Shown: positions 34,449 to 43,045, counted from the stretch's first letter. The stretch: 64,000 nucleotides of DNA from an uncultured Bacteroidota bacterium (GCA_937901965.1 CALGSW010000016.1:124001-188000); one strand, 5' to 3'. The notes: generated from the letters alone by a model not told the origin. Numbers and translations: made by a program.

Positions 34449-34771
34449 TATTTAATCTCCTCTCCAGATTTTTTCGCGTAACGAACTAGTTTTCCCTTAT
34501 CATTCAATCTGCGACCGATGCGTGTTGCACCACCCTTAACAGGATCAACTACCTGCAGGTTTGAGATGTGAACGCCAGCCTCTTGCTTGATAATTCCACC
34601 CTGAGGGTTTTTAGCGTTAGGCTTGGTATGTTTGCTTACCATGTTGATTCCCTCAACAATGGCGCGATTTTTCTCAGTAATTACCTCGAGAACCTTGCCT
34701 GTCTTTCCGCGGTCATCTCCGGCATTTACGTAGACTGTATCGCCTTTCTTAATATGTAGTTTCTTATTCAT
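34448..34771 (-). CDS. rplX: 50S ribosomal protein L24
   Basis: 107 aa. KOW motif at the N-terminus (IKKGDTVYVNAGDDRGKTGKV), then GINMVSKHTKPNAKNPQGGI and HISNLQVVDP. Assembly initiator of the large subunit. Its stop overlaps the rplE start by one base. Confidence 0.97.
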   Translation of the reverse strand: MNKKLHIKKGDTVYVNAGDDRGKTGKVLEVITEKNRAIVEGINMVSKHTKPNAKNPQGGIIKQEAGVHISNLQVVDPVKGGATRIGRRLNDKGKLVRYAKKSGEEIK

Positions 34772-34789
34772 ACTATTAATACCATTTAA

Positions 34790-35155
34790 TTATAACACCT
34801 CAGGTGCCAATGATACAATCTTCATGTAATTTTCGCGAAGTTCTCTTGCTACCGGGCCAAAGATACGGGTTCCCCTTACCTCTCCCTGATTATTGAGCAA
34901 CACGCAAGCATTGTCATCAAAACGGATATATGAACCGTCCTGACGACGGATCTCCTTCTTAGTTCTTACTATCACTGCTTTTGAAACAGTTCCCTTTTTG
35001 GCATCGCCGCCAGGGATAGCACTCTTAACAGTAACAACAATTTTATCGCCAACTCCGGCATAACGGCGGCGGGTTCCCCCAAGCACACGGATACAAAGAA
35101 CCTCCTTTGCACCGCTGTTGTCAGCCACCAATAATCTCGATTCTTGCTGTATCAT
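34790..35155 (-). CDS. rplN: 50S ribosomal protein L14
   Basis: 121 aa, standard. MIQQESRLLVADNSGAKE, CIRVLGGTRRRYAGVGD, and FGPVARELRENYMKIVSLAPEVL at the C-terminus. Forms part of an intersubunit bridge. Three bases after rpsQ. Confidence 0.98.
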   Translation of the reverse strand: MIQQESRLLVADNSGAKEVLCIRVLGGTRRRYAGVGDKIVVTVKSAIPGGDAKKGTVSKAVIVRTKKEIRRQDGSYIRFDDNACVLLNNQGEVRGTRIFGPVARELRENYMKIVSLAPEVL

Positions 35156-35158
35156 AGC

Positions 35159-35413
35159 TTATTTAACTTTTTCTACAATTTCTACTAGTCTCCAGCGTTT
35201 GGTCTTACTCAGCGGACGTGTTTCCATGATGCGGATGGTATCCCCTTCACTGCACTCATTTTTTTCGTCATGAGCAACAAACTTAGTGGTTTTATTTACG
35301 AACTTGCCGTACATAGGGTGTTTTACCTTTCTTTTAACAGCTACAACTACGGATTTATCCATCTTGTTGCTGACCACTACACCTATTCTTTCTTTGCGAA
35401 GATTTCTTTCCAT
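35159..35413 (-). CDS. rpsQ: 30S ribosomal protein S17
   Basis: 84 aa. OB-fold with RIGVVVSNKMDKSVVVAV and the signature GDTIRIMETRPLSKTKRWRLV. Five bases after rpmC. Confidence 0.97.
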   Translation of the reverse strand: MERNLRKERIGVVVSNKMDKSVVVAVKRKVKHPMYGKFVNKTTKFVAHDEKNECSEGDTIRIMETRPLSKTKRWRLVEIVEKVK

Positions 35414-35418
35414 GTCTT

Positions 35419-35619
35419 CTATTTGCTCTGATTTGTTTCCTTCTGGCTCAATACAGTGAGCATTCTGGCAATATTTCTTCTTGCTTTCTTAATCTGAGAT
35501 AAATCATCTAATGGAGAAATAGCATGATTCATCTTCATACGCACAAGGTTGGTCTTCTCAGACTCAATGCGCTCTCTAAGATCCTTTACGGACAACTCTA
35601 ATATCTCTTGAGTTTTCAT
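35419..35619 (-). CDS. rpmC: 50S ribosomal protein L29
   Basis: 66 aa, helical hairpin. ELSVKDLRERIESEKTNL at the N-terminus and IKKARRNIARMLTVL, the conserved L29 motif. Located between rplP and rpsQ. Sits at the peptide exit tunnel. Confidence 0.96.
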   Translation of the reverse strand: MKTQEILELSVKDLRERIESEKTNLVRMKMNHAISPLDDLSQIKKARRNIARMLTVLSQKETNQSK

Positions 35620-35638
35620 CTTATCTCTTCATTAAATG

Positions 35639-36058
35639 TTATTCAGTGTAATCTCTGCGAACTACAAACTTGGTAACTACAGGCAGTTTCTGAGCACCCA
35701 GTCTGAGTGCCTCTTTAGCTATCTCGAGCGGAACACCTTCTGCTTCAATCAGGATTCTGCCAGGAGTGATAGGCGCCACGAATCCTTCAGGTGCACCCTT
35801 ACCCTTACCCATACGTACCTCTGCAGGTTTTTTGGTAAATGGTTTATCAGGGAATACACGAATCCAAATCTGTCCCTCACGTTTCATATAACGAACAACA
35901 GCCTGACGGGCAGCCTCTATCTGCTGACCTGTAAGCCAGCAAGACTCTGTTGTCTTAATCCCGAAAGATCCAAAAGAGAGTTGATTCCCTCTTTGTGCGA
36001 TCCCCTTCATACGGCCTTTCTGCTGCCTTCTGAATTTGGTTTTTTTTGGTTGTAACAT
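35639..36058 (-). CDS. rplP: 50S ribosomal protein L16, first gene of the split ribosomal operon
   Basis: 139 aa. MLQPKKTKFRRQQKGRMKG and the conserved KGKGAPEGFVAPITPGRILIE region. Contacts tRNA near the peptidyl-transferase centre. Normally rpsC stands directly upstream; here the upstream gene is an unrelated dipeptidase, and a clear promoter lies 122 nt before the ATG. So this gene begins its own transcription unit. Confidence 0.98.
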   Translation of the reverse strand: MLQPKKTKFRRQQKGRMKGIAQRGNQLSFGSFGIKTTESCWLTGQQIEAARQAVVRYMKREGQIWIRVFPDKPFTKKPAEVRMGKGKGAPEGFVAPITPGRILIEAEGVPLEIAKEALRLGAQKLPVVTKFVVRRDYTE

Positions 36059-36180
36059 TGTTTCTTTTACAGTTTAACGATAACGGTAAATATCTAATTG
36101 CGCTTTGGTCAACTTTATTTGCATGCTAAAAAGCTGTAGGTCAATCTTTTGCCAATATTGAACACACTTTTAGCGGGTTG

Positions 36181-36210
36181 CAAATATACACAAAAAATCA
36201 AATGTGCAAA
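36181..36210 (-). promoter_or_regulatory. Bacteroidetes-type promoter of the rplP-to-rplQ operon
   Basis: On the minus strand: TTTG (36210-36207), 18-bp spacer, TATATTTG (36188-36181), an exact match to both boxes. Start of transcription is predicted near 36174, giving a leader of about 115 nt before rplP. The first leader bases (36167-36174) can pair with 36125-36133 (GCTAAAAG with CTTTTTAGC). Confidence 0.82.
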
Positions 36211-36292
36211 AGAATGTTGACTTTTTTTACACATTTTGGACAGATTTTTTTTACACCAAAAAAATTGATTTTCAGCAAGAGATGCGATTCAA

Positions 36293-37360
36293 TCATTTCT
36301 GAATTCTTCGCAAAAAATCAAGCAAATTCTCCCCCCAAAACCTGGACAACTGATATTCGGTATAACCCCTTCTCATCAACTCAATTGTGATATTTTTCAT
36401 TTTTGCCACATTCTCAAGACCAACAACTCCGCCGCCGCCGTCAAAGTCGGTACCAATACCAACGTGTTCAATTCCGGCAATTTTTACTGCGTGATCTATG
36501 TGATCTGCAATATCCTTTACTGTAACCTCCTCTTTAGGTTTGTCTGACAGGAAGAACCTCCCTGTTGCTATCTGTATCAACCCCCCTTTATCAGCAATTG
36601 CTTTAATCTCATCATCCCTCAGGTTTCTGTTGTGATTCTTGATGCTCCACACTCCCGAATGAGTAGCAATAACAGGCTTAGAACTAACTTTAAGTACATC
36701 CTTTAATGTCTCAACAGATGCATGCGAAACGTCAATGGCAATACCCATTCTGTTCATCTCTTTAACAACCTCTTTTCCAAATGGGGAGAGCCCTCCGTGC
36801 CGGGCAGATGTATCCATTGATGCATCGCAGATTTCATTGTTTTTATTATGACACAAGGTTATAGCCCTTACTCCGAGGTCATAAAAATGTTTTAGTGTAG
36901 ACAGATCCTTTCCCAGAGGATAACCATTTTCAAGTGCGGGAACAACTGACAGATATCCCTCTTTTTTATTATTAATCAGCTCATCTGCTGTGTGTGCAAT
37001 TCTTACCCTCTCCTGCCCTTTTGTATAGTTAATGAAGTTCACAAGCTCTCTTTCAGCACTCTCTTTTGCAGTGGCATGACCCTCTTCTGTTAGTGGCCCC
37101 TGACCAATAAATATTGCAAAGAAGGCTGCATCCAGCCCCCCCTCTCTCATCATTGGAAAGGTAACCTGACCTTTTGTAACAGAGTGCCCTCTGTTTGGAT
37201 TGTTCAGATGAAGTGCAGTATCATTGTGTGTATCTATTGTAAAATACTTTTTATGAAATGAATCTGCAGCCTCTGCAAGCTCTTTATGGGTTTGGCTCCA
37301 AGCCTGAGAGTAATTTAGGGCAAAAAGGAGTGTGATAAGGTGTATTAAGGAGATCTTCAT
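36293..37360 (-). CDS. Secreted membrane-dipeptidase-type peptidase (family M19)
   Basis: 355 aa from ATG at 37360 (MKISLIHLITLLFALNYSQA), a cleavable signal peptide; an upstream Met would precede the predicted promoter. M19 (renal dipeptidase) features: DTHNDTALHL with the first zinc ligands, the metal-bridging Glu in VPALENGYPLG, DVSHASVETLKDVL, ATHSGVWSIKNHNRN, and GIGTDFDGGGG. It hydrolyses dipeptides, probably in the periplasm. Divergent from the DUF4294 gene. It occupies the place where rpsC would be expected in other Bacteroidetes. Confidence 0.92.
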   Translation of the reverse strand: MKISLIHLITLLFALNYSQAWSQTHKELAEAADSFHKKYFTIDTHNDTALHLNNPNRGHSVTKGQVTFPMMREGGLDAAFFAIFIGQGPLTEEGHATAKESAERELVNFINYTKGQERVRIAHTADELINNKKEGYLSVVPALENGYPLGKDLSTLKHFYDLGVRAITLCHNKNNEICDASMDTSARHGGLSPFGKEVVKEMNRMGIAIDVSHASVETLKDVLKVSSKPVIATHSGVWSIKNHNRNLRDDEIKAIADKGGLIQIATGRFFLSDKPKEEVTVKDIADHIDHAVKIAGIEHVGIGTDFDGGGGVVGLENVAKMKNITIELMRRGYTEYQLSRFWGENLLDFLRRIQK

Positions 37361-37365
37361 GGCGT

Positions 37366-37373
37366 TAAATTTG
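37366..37373 (+). promoter_or_regulatory. -7 promoter element of the DUF4294 gene
   Basis: TAAATTTG on the plus strand, 39 nt before the ATG at 37413, supporting that start over Met codons further upstream. No exact -33 box. Confidence 0.45.
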
Positions 37374-37384
37374 CATATAAGTTT

Positions 37385-37392
37385 CAAAATTA
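37385..37392 (-). promoter_or_regulatory. -7 promoter element of the M19 dipeptidase gene
   Basis: TAATTTTG on the minus strand, 24 nt before the ATG at 37360. It overlaps the divergent promoter region; no exact -33 box. Confidence 0.42.
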
Positions 37393-37412
37393 AGAAAATT
37401 GAGATATCTGCA

Positions 37413-38057
37413 ATGAATCTTCATATAAGATATAAGGTTGTTTACGCATTTGCACTGAGTCTGGGAATGTTAATGTTCTCCGGCATTTCAGCAAAGGCCC
37501 AGGATAATAAGAGAGGGTATGAAGTTGGTTACAAGATAGAGCAGGGTGACACAGTCTATCAGATTAGAATACGAGACACCTATCTTTTTAATTGGCCGGA
37601 CAATAAAAGGAAGGGGAAAGAGTGGAGAGAGTTTTCAAGACTTGTTTACAATTTCAGAAAGGCTTACCCATATGCTCTTATAGCAAAGGAGAAGCTGATA
37701 CTGGCCGATTCTGTTCTCGCAAGCAGAAGGCTCACAGACAAAGCGAGAGAAAAATTTATCAAAGATTTTGAGAGACAACTCTTTGCCGAATTTGAGAAGC
37801 CACTGAGAAAAATGACAATATCCCAGGGCAAACTATTGTTAAAATTAGTTGACAGAGAAATTGGCCAGAGTTCGTTCCAATTGATTAAAGAGTATAAAGG
37901 CGGTTTCAATGCAGTTTTCTGGCAGGGTATTGCAAAACTATTTGGCTCAGATTTAAAAAAACCATACGACAAGTATGGTGAGGATAAAATAACCGAGGAG
38001 TTGGTCCAAATGTACAATAACGGCACCTTTGATTACCTTTTTTACTCAATCTTTTAG
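37413..38057 (+). CDS. Secreted DUF4294 domain protein
   Basis: 214 aa from ATG at 37413 (MNLHIRYKVVYAFALSLG), which gives a signal peptide ending near SAKA. The mature part matches DUF4294: GDTVYQIRIRDTYLF, an EWREFSRLVYNFRKAYPYALIAKEKL helical segment (seen as shorter blocks), and QGKLLLKLVDREIGQSSF. Function unknown, restricted largely to Bacteroidetes. It ends exactly where the convergent lpxH-like gene ends (stop codons adjacent), with no terminator between. Confidence 0.88.
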   Translation: MNLHIRYKVVYAFALSLGMLMFSGISAKAQDNKRGYEVGYKIEQGDTVYQIRIRDTYLFNWPDNKRKGKEWREFSRLVYNFRKAYPYALIAKEKLILADSVLASRRLTDKAREKFIKDFERQLFAEFEKPLRKMTISQGKLLLKLVDREIGQSSFQLIKEYKGGFNAVFWQGIAKLFGSDLKKPYDKYGEDKITEELVQMYNNGTFDYLFYSIF

Positions 38058-38798
38058 TCAACCTCCCTTTTTCCATTCCATTGTATCAGATTCTGACTCA
38101 TAAAGGAGATATTCAAACCCGTTAATCCATTCGCCAAGTATATACATTTTACCACCGGCAGGCGTTAACACAACTCCCGGGAGGTGCAAATGGCCAAAGA
38201 TATAATAATCCGCCGGCTGAGTAATCTCTCTTTCACAAACATATTTGTATAAAGGGTGCCCCTCAAGATTAAAATTACTTCTTACTCCTTTATAAAGTCT
38301 GTTGTGAACAGACCATCTTGAAGCCAGAGCAAATGCCCATCTTGGATGTATATTGCTGAACATTCTCTGTAGAATCTTATTATGAAAAACAGACCTTAAA
38401 AAAAGGTATTTTTTGTCATCTCCAGGTAAACCATCTCCGTGACCAAGACAAAATTTCTTACTCCCGATTATTGTTTGAAATGGCTCGTTAAGAATCTCCA
38501 TCCCCAGCTCTTCTCTGAAGTAACCAAATGCCCAAACGTCATGATTTCCTTTAAAAAAATAGAGTTTTACCCCTCTGTCGTTTAATCTTGCAAGAGAGCC
38601 AAAGAATCTTGTGAATCCCTTGGGGACAACATATTTATATTCGTACCAGAAATCAAAAATATCTCCAAGCAGGTATAATGCACTGGTCTCTTCAGGCAAT
38701 GATTCTATTGCACTGACAAGCCGTCTCTCTCTATCTTTGTAGTCACCTACCTGCAATCCAAGATGCACATCGGATATGAAACAGACGTAATTCTTCAT
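38058..38798 (-). CDS. lpxH: UDP-2,3-diacylglucosamine diphosphatase-like metallophosphoesterase
   Basis: 246 aa calcineurin-fold phosphoesterase. Metal-binding motifs: SDVHLG (start), LGDIFDFWYEY, GNHDVW, GHGDGL and FGHLHLP, in the order and spacing of LpxH, which hydrolyses UDP-diacylglucosamine in lipid A synthesis on the inner face of the membrane. FDFW and the YDK-type loop support LpxH over other members. Last of the ftsX-DUF3098-uppP unit. Gene symbol given on family grounds; biochemical proof is lacking. Confidence 0.85.
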   Translation of the reverse strand: MKNYVCFISDVHLGLQVGDYKDRERRLVSAIESLPEETSALYLLGDIFDFWYEYKYVVPKGFTRFFGSLARLNDRGVKLYFFKGNHDVWAFGYFREELGMEILNEPFQTIIGSKKFCLGHGDGLPGDDKKYLFLRSVFHNKILQRMFSNIHPRWAFALASRWSVHNRLYKGVRSNFNLEGHPLYKYVCEREITQPADYYIFGHLHLPGVVLTPAGGKMYILGEWINGFEYLLYESESDTMEWKKGG

Positions 38799-38810
38799 AT
38801 TGTCGGACTT

Positions 38811-39599
38811 TTAAAAAAGAAGTGAAAGGAGACAGATTATTCCTATCACAGCACAATAGACAGCAAATGGTGTAAGTTTAGCGCGCTTCACGAGCGATAT
38901 CATTACTTTACATGCAAAAAGTCCTGACAGGAATGCGGATATAAATCCCAAACCCAATGAGAGAGGTGAAATTTCAGATGCGTTAGATGTAAACTCTCCT
39001 GAGACAAGCTCCAAAAATGCCTCTCCTAATACAGGAATCAATACCATAAGGAAAGAGAATCGGGCAATCTCATCCTTCCTGACACCCAACAGCATACCTG
39101 TTGAAATTGTAGAGCCGGACCTTGACAATCCCGGCAGAACCGCAACAGCTTGTGCAATTCCAATTACCAAAGCTCTGCCATAAGTCAGTGTCTTCTCTTT
39201 TGGTTTTATCATATTTGTGAGCATCAGCAAGGTGGCAGTGATAAGCAGAGATATACCCACTACTAGGAGTCCCGATCCAAATATCGCCTCTACCTGTTCT
39301 TTGAAAAACATACCTATAATGAAGACAGGAATCATTGAAACGGCAATTTTTAAGAGATAGTCTGTTTCAGGATTCATTTTAAACTTAAAAAAACCCTTAA
39401 GTAGGTTTAGTATATCATTTCTGAAAACTACCAGAGTACTTGTTACTGTAGCGGCGTGAACAGCTACTTCAAATTTTAAATTTGTTGTCTCAATTCCCAG
39501 AAGCTCCTTCCCTATTGTAAGGTGTCCGCTGCTGCTCACAGGAAGAAATTCAGTCAGACCCTGTACAAGTCCCAACAATATAGCCTCAAACCACTCCAT
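38811..39599 (-). CDS. uppP: Undecaprenyl-diphosphatase
   Basis: 262 aa, polytopic membrane protein of the BacA/UppP family. Both catalytic signatures are present: GLVQGLTEFLPVSSSGHL near the N-terminus and PGLSRSGSTIS near residue 155. Recycles undecaprenyl pyrophosphate for peptidoglycan and O-antigen synthesis. It follows DUF3098 by 2 nt and precedes lpxH by 12 nt, a cell-envelope operon. Confidence 0.95.
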   Translation of the reverse strand: MEWFEAILLGLVQGLTEFLPVSSSGHLTIGKELLGIETTNLKFEVAVHAATVTSTLVVFRNDILNLLKGFFKFKMNPETDYLLKIAVSMIPVFIIGMFFKEQVEAIFGSGLLVVGISLLITATLLMLTNMIKPKEKTLTYGRALVIGIAQAVAVLPGLSRSGSTISTGMLLGVRKDEIARFSFLMVLIPVLGEAFLELVSGEFTSNASEISPLSLGLGFISAFLSGLFACKVMISLVKRAKLTPFAVYCAVIGIICLLSLLF

Positions 39600-39601
39600 C
39601 G

Positions 39602-39847
39602 TTATTTCGCTTTTTTCATTATGGCATAAATTTCTACTACAAAACCGGCAATAATTAAAATGGGTGCCGCCACAATCCTTCTGAAGCTGAACATCTCCTC
39701 TCCAGTGAAGACTTGCGGATCATCTGAACCACCTCCCATCATAAGCAGATAGCCAAGTATCATAAGTGCCAGCCCCGCTAAAATCAGAACCAGATTTTGA
39801 GGAGGAATTGCAAACTTAGGATTGTTCTGAGCAATTTTTTTAGACAT
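39602..39847 (-). CDS. DUF3098 small membrane protein
   Basis: 81 aa with two membrane helices (about residues 19-36 and 57-77) separated by a short loop. Matches DUF3098, a small protein commonly sitting between ftsX and uppP in Bacteroidetes. No catalytic motif; a role in division or envelope assembly is suggested only by context. Confidence 0.85.
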   Translation of the reverse strand: MSKKIAQNNPKFAIPPQNLVLILAGLALMILGYLLMMGGGSDDPQVFTGEEMFSFRRIVAAPILIIAGFVVEIYAIMKKAK

Positions 39848-39867
39848 ATCTTAAAATATTTAAAAAA

Positions 39868-40746
39868 TCAATAATACAAATCATCAACCGGAAGAGAAAG
39901 GACTTTGTTAAGTACAATCCAGGTACTTATCAGACACAGGATGATACCTGATATTACCACTCCTGCAAAGAGTGAGATAACAAGAACCGGATCCAGAAGA
40001 TCATACATTTGTTTAAAATCTCTTTGAACAAAATACAAAATGCCGGATAAAATCCCCACTGCCAGAATGCCGGAAATCAGTCCCTGAACTACACCATCTT
40101 TTAAGAATGGTTTTATTATGAATGATCTCTTGGCTCCCACAAGTTTCATTGTGTATATCGTAAATCTCTTAGAAAAGACATTTAATCTGACAGTATTATT
40201 AATTAAAAAGAATGATATAAAAAGAAGGAGCGAGATAAACACAAACAGCACAACTGCAATCTTTTCCAAATTTTTATTGACAATTTCAATAAGTGACTCT
40301 TCCCAGACAACCTCTCTGATTCCGGGATTAAGCATTATCTCTGCTTCAATCATCTGCAAACTATCCGGGTGAACATAGTCAGACTTTACATGAACATCTG
40401 CAGATATAGGCACAGGGTTAAGATCAAATACCTCCAGAAAATCTTCACCCAGAATTGTCATCATCTCCTGAGTGCCCTCCTCCTTTGATACATATTTTGA
40501 ACTTTTTACAAAAGGTTTTGCTGCAATTACATCTGTCAGTGTCTTGGCAGACTCTTCTGAAATATTTGTATCAAATATGACCGATAGCTTGAGGTTTTCC
40601 TTAAAGTAATCCTTCATCCCTGAAGCATTCACAACAACCAGCCCGCCTGTTCCGGCAAGTACCAGCACCAGTGTAATACTAATCAGAGATGAGAGGTATG
40701 AGTGTAAAAACCTCCTTGCAACATTTCTGTTATCTTTCCTCTTCAT
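39868..40746 (-). CDS. ftsX: Cell-division ABC transporter permease FtsX
   Basis: 292 aa. One N-terminal membrane helix (about 22-42), a periplasmic domain of about 120 residues, and three C-terminal helices, as in FtsX. Motifs: LVLAGTGGLVVVNA, REVVWEESL, and NTVRLNVFSKRFTIYTMKLVGAK. With FtsE it controls peptidoglycan hydrolases at the septum. ftsE is not adjacent in this window. First gene of the leftward envelope unit. Confidence 0.93.
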   Translation of the reverse strand: MKRKDNRNVARRFLHSYLSSLISITLVLVLAGTGGLVVVNASGMKDYFKENLKLSVIFDTNISEESAKTLTDVIAAKPFVKSSKYVSKEEGTQEMMTILGEDFLEVFDLNPVPISADVHVKSDYVHPDSLQMIEAEIMLNPGIREVVWEESLIEIVNKNLEKIAVVLFVFISLLLFISFFLINNTVRLNVFSKRFTIYTMKLVGAKRSFIIKPFLKDGVVQGLISGILAVGILSGILYFVQRDFKQMYDLLDPVLVISLFAGVVISGIILCLISTWIVLNKVLSLPVDDLYY

Positions 40747-40757
40747 ATACCAAGCCT

Positions 40758-40765
40758 CAAAGATA
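40758..40765 (-). promoter_or_regulatory. -7 promoter element of ftsX
   Basis: TATCTTTG on the minus strand, only 11 nt before the ftsX ATG, predicting a very short leader. No exact -33 box. Confidence 0.42.
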
Positions 40766-40795
40766 TATAAATCTCATCAATTAAATTAAATTTAT

Positions 40796-40803
40796 TATCT
40801 TTG
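40796..40803 (+). promoter_or_regulatory. -7 promoter element of the GT5-like gene
   Basis: TATCTTTG on the plus strand, 35 nt before the ATG at 40839. It argues for that ATG rather than the TTG at 40812. No exact -33 box. Confidence 0.45.
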
Positions 40804-40838
40804 TACTGAATTTGCCTAACTTATACACTATTCTGAAT

Positions 40839-41678
40839 ATGAGCGAACCTGTAAGAGTACTTTTTGTAAACTCCGAGATGGAACATTTCATGCCTGCTTC
40901 TGTAATTGCTACAGTGGGCAGATATCTTCCGCAGGGAATACAGGAGAGCGGAGCAGAGATCAGATCTTTCGTGCCAAGGTACGGCACCATAAATGAACGT
41001 CGCTACCAGCTGCATGAGGTCATCCGTCTTTCCGGAATGAATATTATAATTAATGACATTGACAGGCCGCTTGTGATTAAGGTCTCTTCAATATCTTCTG
41101 CAAGAATGCAGGTATATTTTATTGACAATGAGGATTATTTCCACAGAAAATATGTGTATACAGATGATACCGGAAAGTATTTTACTGATAATGACGAACG
41201 GGCTATCTTTTTTGCCAGAGGAGTTCTAGAAACAGTAAAAAAACTGAGGTGGAAACCAGACATAATTCATTGTCAGGGATGGATTTCTCATTTTCTTCCT
41301 CTCTACCTTAGAAAGGTATATAGCGATGACCCTATATTTACAGACAGCAAGGTAGTTCTCTCCCTGTATAATGAGTCACTTGATATGGAGTTCAATGATG
41401 AGACCAGATCAAAGGTCCTTGTACATGGTATACGAAACAGAGACTTTGAGGTTTTTGATCCAGTAAATGGCATAAATCTTGCTAAGTTAGCCATACAGTA
41501 CTCAAACGGAGTAATAATCGGGAGCAAAGAACTGCCTGCAGACATTGAAGAGTCTATCAAATCGTCCCATTTGAAAGTCCTTCCATACAGGGAGATTGAC
41601 CACCCGGAAAACTCTTATATTCAAGATTACAAAAACTTTTATGACCAAATTCTGGGCAACAATGACAAAAAGGTTTAA
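40839..41678 (+). CDS. Short glycogen/starch synthase-like (GT5 N-terminal domain) protein
   Basis: 279 aa from ATG at 40839. It resembles only the N-terminal Rossmann half of glycogen synthase: VLFVNSEMEHFMPASVIATV at the start, FIDNEDYFHRKYVYTDDTG, DERAIFFARGVLE, WKPDIIHCQGWISHFLPLYL. The ADP-glucose-binding KTGGLGDV loop is replaced by MPASVIATVG, and the C-terminal nucleotide-binding half is missing. Such short forms occur in Bacteroidetes next to DUF4270 genes; catalytic glycogen synthesis is doubtful. It overlaps the DUF4270 gene by 17 nt. Confidence 0.8.
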   Translation: MSEPVRVLFVNSEMEHFMPASVIATVGRYLPQGIQESGAEIRSFVPRYGTINERRYQLHEVIRLSGMNIIINDIDRPLVIKVSSISSARMQVYFIDNEDYFHRKYVYTDDTGKYFTDNDERAIFFARGVLETVKKLRWKPDIIHCQGWISHFLPLYLRKVYSDDPIFTDSKVVLSLYNESLDMEFNDETRSKVLVHGIRNRDFEVFDPVNGINLAKLAIQYSNGVIIGSKELPADIEESIKSSHLKVLPYREIDHPENSYIQDYKNFYDQILGNNDKKV

Positions 41679-43023
41679 TCCTTCCAAGATCCTTATTCTG
41701 GCATCTCTATCATTACTGATATCATCATGTATTACTGTCAATAAAAAAGCCGGCGAGGGACTTGTTCCATCTGACCAGATTTTTGACATAGCTATTCAGG
41801 AGTTTGACCTGCCTGTTCAGATGAGGGTTTCTGACAGTCTGCAAACTATGACATCAGGCGCACTGGTAGTGGGGGCTCACAAAGACTCTGATCTTGGCCT
41901 TACTACATCTGCAGCTGCTTTCAGGCTTTATCCGCAGAATGACACAAATGATTTTGGCAGAGACCCTAAAATCAACTATCTGAGAATGTACATCCAAGTA
42001 TCTGGGAACATTGTCCTGGACGAGGCAGATACAAAGATTCCACAAAATATATATGTTCACAGACTCCTTACTGATATTGACTCACTGAAAATCTACAATA
42101 ACTCTTTGTCAGAAGCAGATTACGATATAAATCCTCTGAATCCGGGAGGAAATGTCTATTTTGGTGGTGACACTCTCAATATGCAGCTCTCAAATGAGTT
42201 TGCAAAAGAGCTTGTAACTGCTACTCCGGCTGAGATGGATAGCCTGGAGTTATTCGTTAAGCGTTTCAAGGGTTTTGTTATAAGGACTGAACCACTTCCA
42301 GGCTCGCTGGAGGGCGGAAGATTTAATATCATTGTCCCTTCATCCGTTAATATGGCTCTCTCTTATAATCATGTGGACGATACAATTTCAAAGCCGGACA
42401 GTACTATTTACTATTTTACAACAGATACAGACCTCAGCATAAATTTGATAAAACATGGTTCAAAGGGGCTTGAAACTTCCGGCCCTACAGATAAAATTCT
42501 GATTGAGGGTCTTGCGGGTGTAAAACCATACATAGATATGGAACAGGTGAATAACATGATAAAGTCCTGGGCTCAGTCACAAAACACAACAACAGATAAA
42601 ATTGTTGTAGCCAAAGCAGAGTTAATATTTCCATATGAATCGCCTGCCAATTATAAAGCTCTTTCTCAGTATCCGTCCCAGATTTTCCTTGCTACCAGAA
42701 ATACAGGTACCTCTTATTCTAATCAACCATATTATCAGCTCTTAAGCGAAATAAATATAAGTGATGATAAGGGGACTATAAATAAGTCTCTGCTTACTTA
42801 TAATCTTAATATCACCACCTATTTTCAGAATCTGTTAAAAGGTAAGTATACAAAAAGAGAAGAACTTAAGACCTATATGTTGCCTGTAGCATCAACCTCA
42901 AACTCAATGACCGGAGAGGTTAGCTACTTCATTGATAATACCGTTTACTATAAAGGTGTTATCAATGGGATGAGTGCAGTAAGAAAGCCTAAACTCAGAA
43001 TTGTTTACGCTATTATTCCATAA
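41662..43023 (+). CDS. DUF4270 lipoprotein
   Basis: 453 aa from ATG at 41662 (MTKRFNPSKILILASLSLLISSC), a lipoprotein signal with lipobox LISSC. Downstream it follows the DUF4270 pattern (GEGLVPSDQIFDIAIQEF near the start, LEGLAGVKPYIDMEQ in the middle). A function is not established. A Met seven codons earlier (41641) is an alternative. The 17-nt overlap with the GT5-like gene implies co-translation. A bidirectional terminator follows. Confidence 0.86.
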   Translation: MTKRFNPSKILILASLSLLISSCITVNKKAGEGLVPSDQIFDIAIQEFDLPVQMRVSDSLQTMTSGALVVGAHKDSDLGLTTSAAAFRLYPQNDTNDFGRDPKINYLRMYIQVSGNIVLDEADTKIPQNIYVHRLLTDIDSLKIYNNSLSEADYDINPLNPGGNVYFGGDTLNMQLSNEFAKELVTATPAEMDSLELFVKRFKGFVIRTEPLPGSLEGGRFNIIVPSSVNMALSYNHVDDTISKPDSTIYYFTTDTDLSINLIKHGSKGLETSGPTDKILIEGLAGVKPYIDMEQVNNMIKSWAQSQNTTTDKIVVAKAELIFPYESPANYKALSQYPSQIFLATRNTGTSYSNQPYYQLLSEINISDDKGTINKSLLTYNLNITTYFQNLLKGKYTKREELKTYMLPVASTSNSMTGEVSYFIDNTVYYKGVINGMSAVRKPKLRIVYAIIP

Positions 43024-43045
43024 GGAGTAGTTAATTCATTATAAA

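Noticed and set aside
41596..41661. Longer start for the DUF4270 lipoprotein
   Set aside because: It would put over 20 residues before the signal peptide and lies deep in the GT5-like gene; the ATG at 41662 gives a normal lipoprotein signal.
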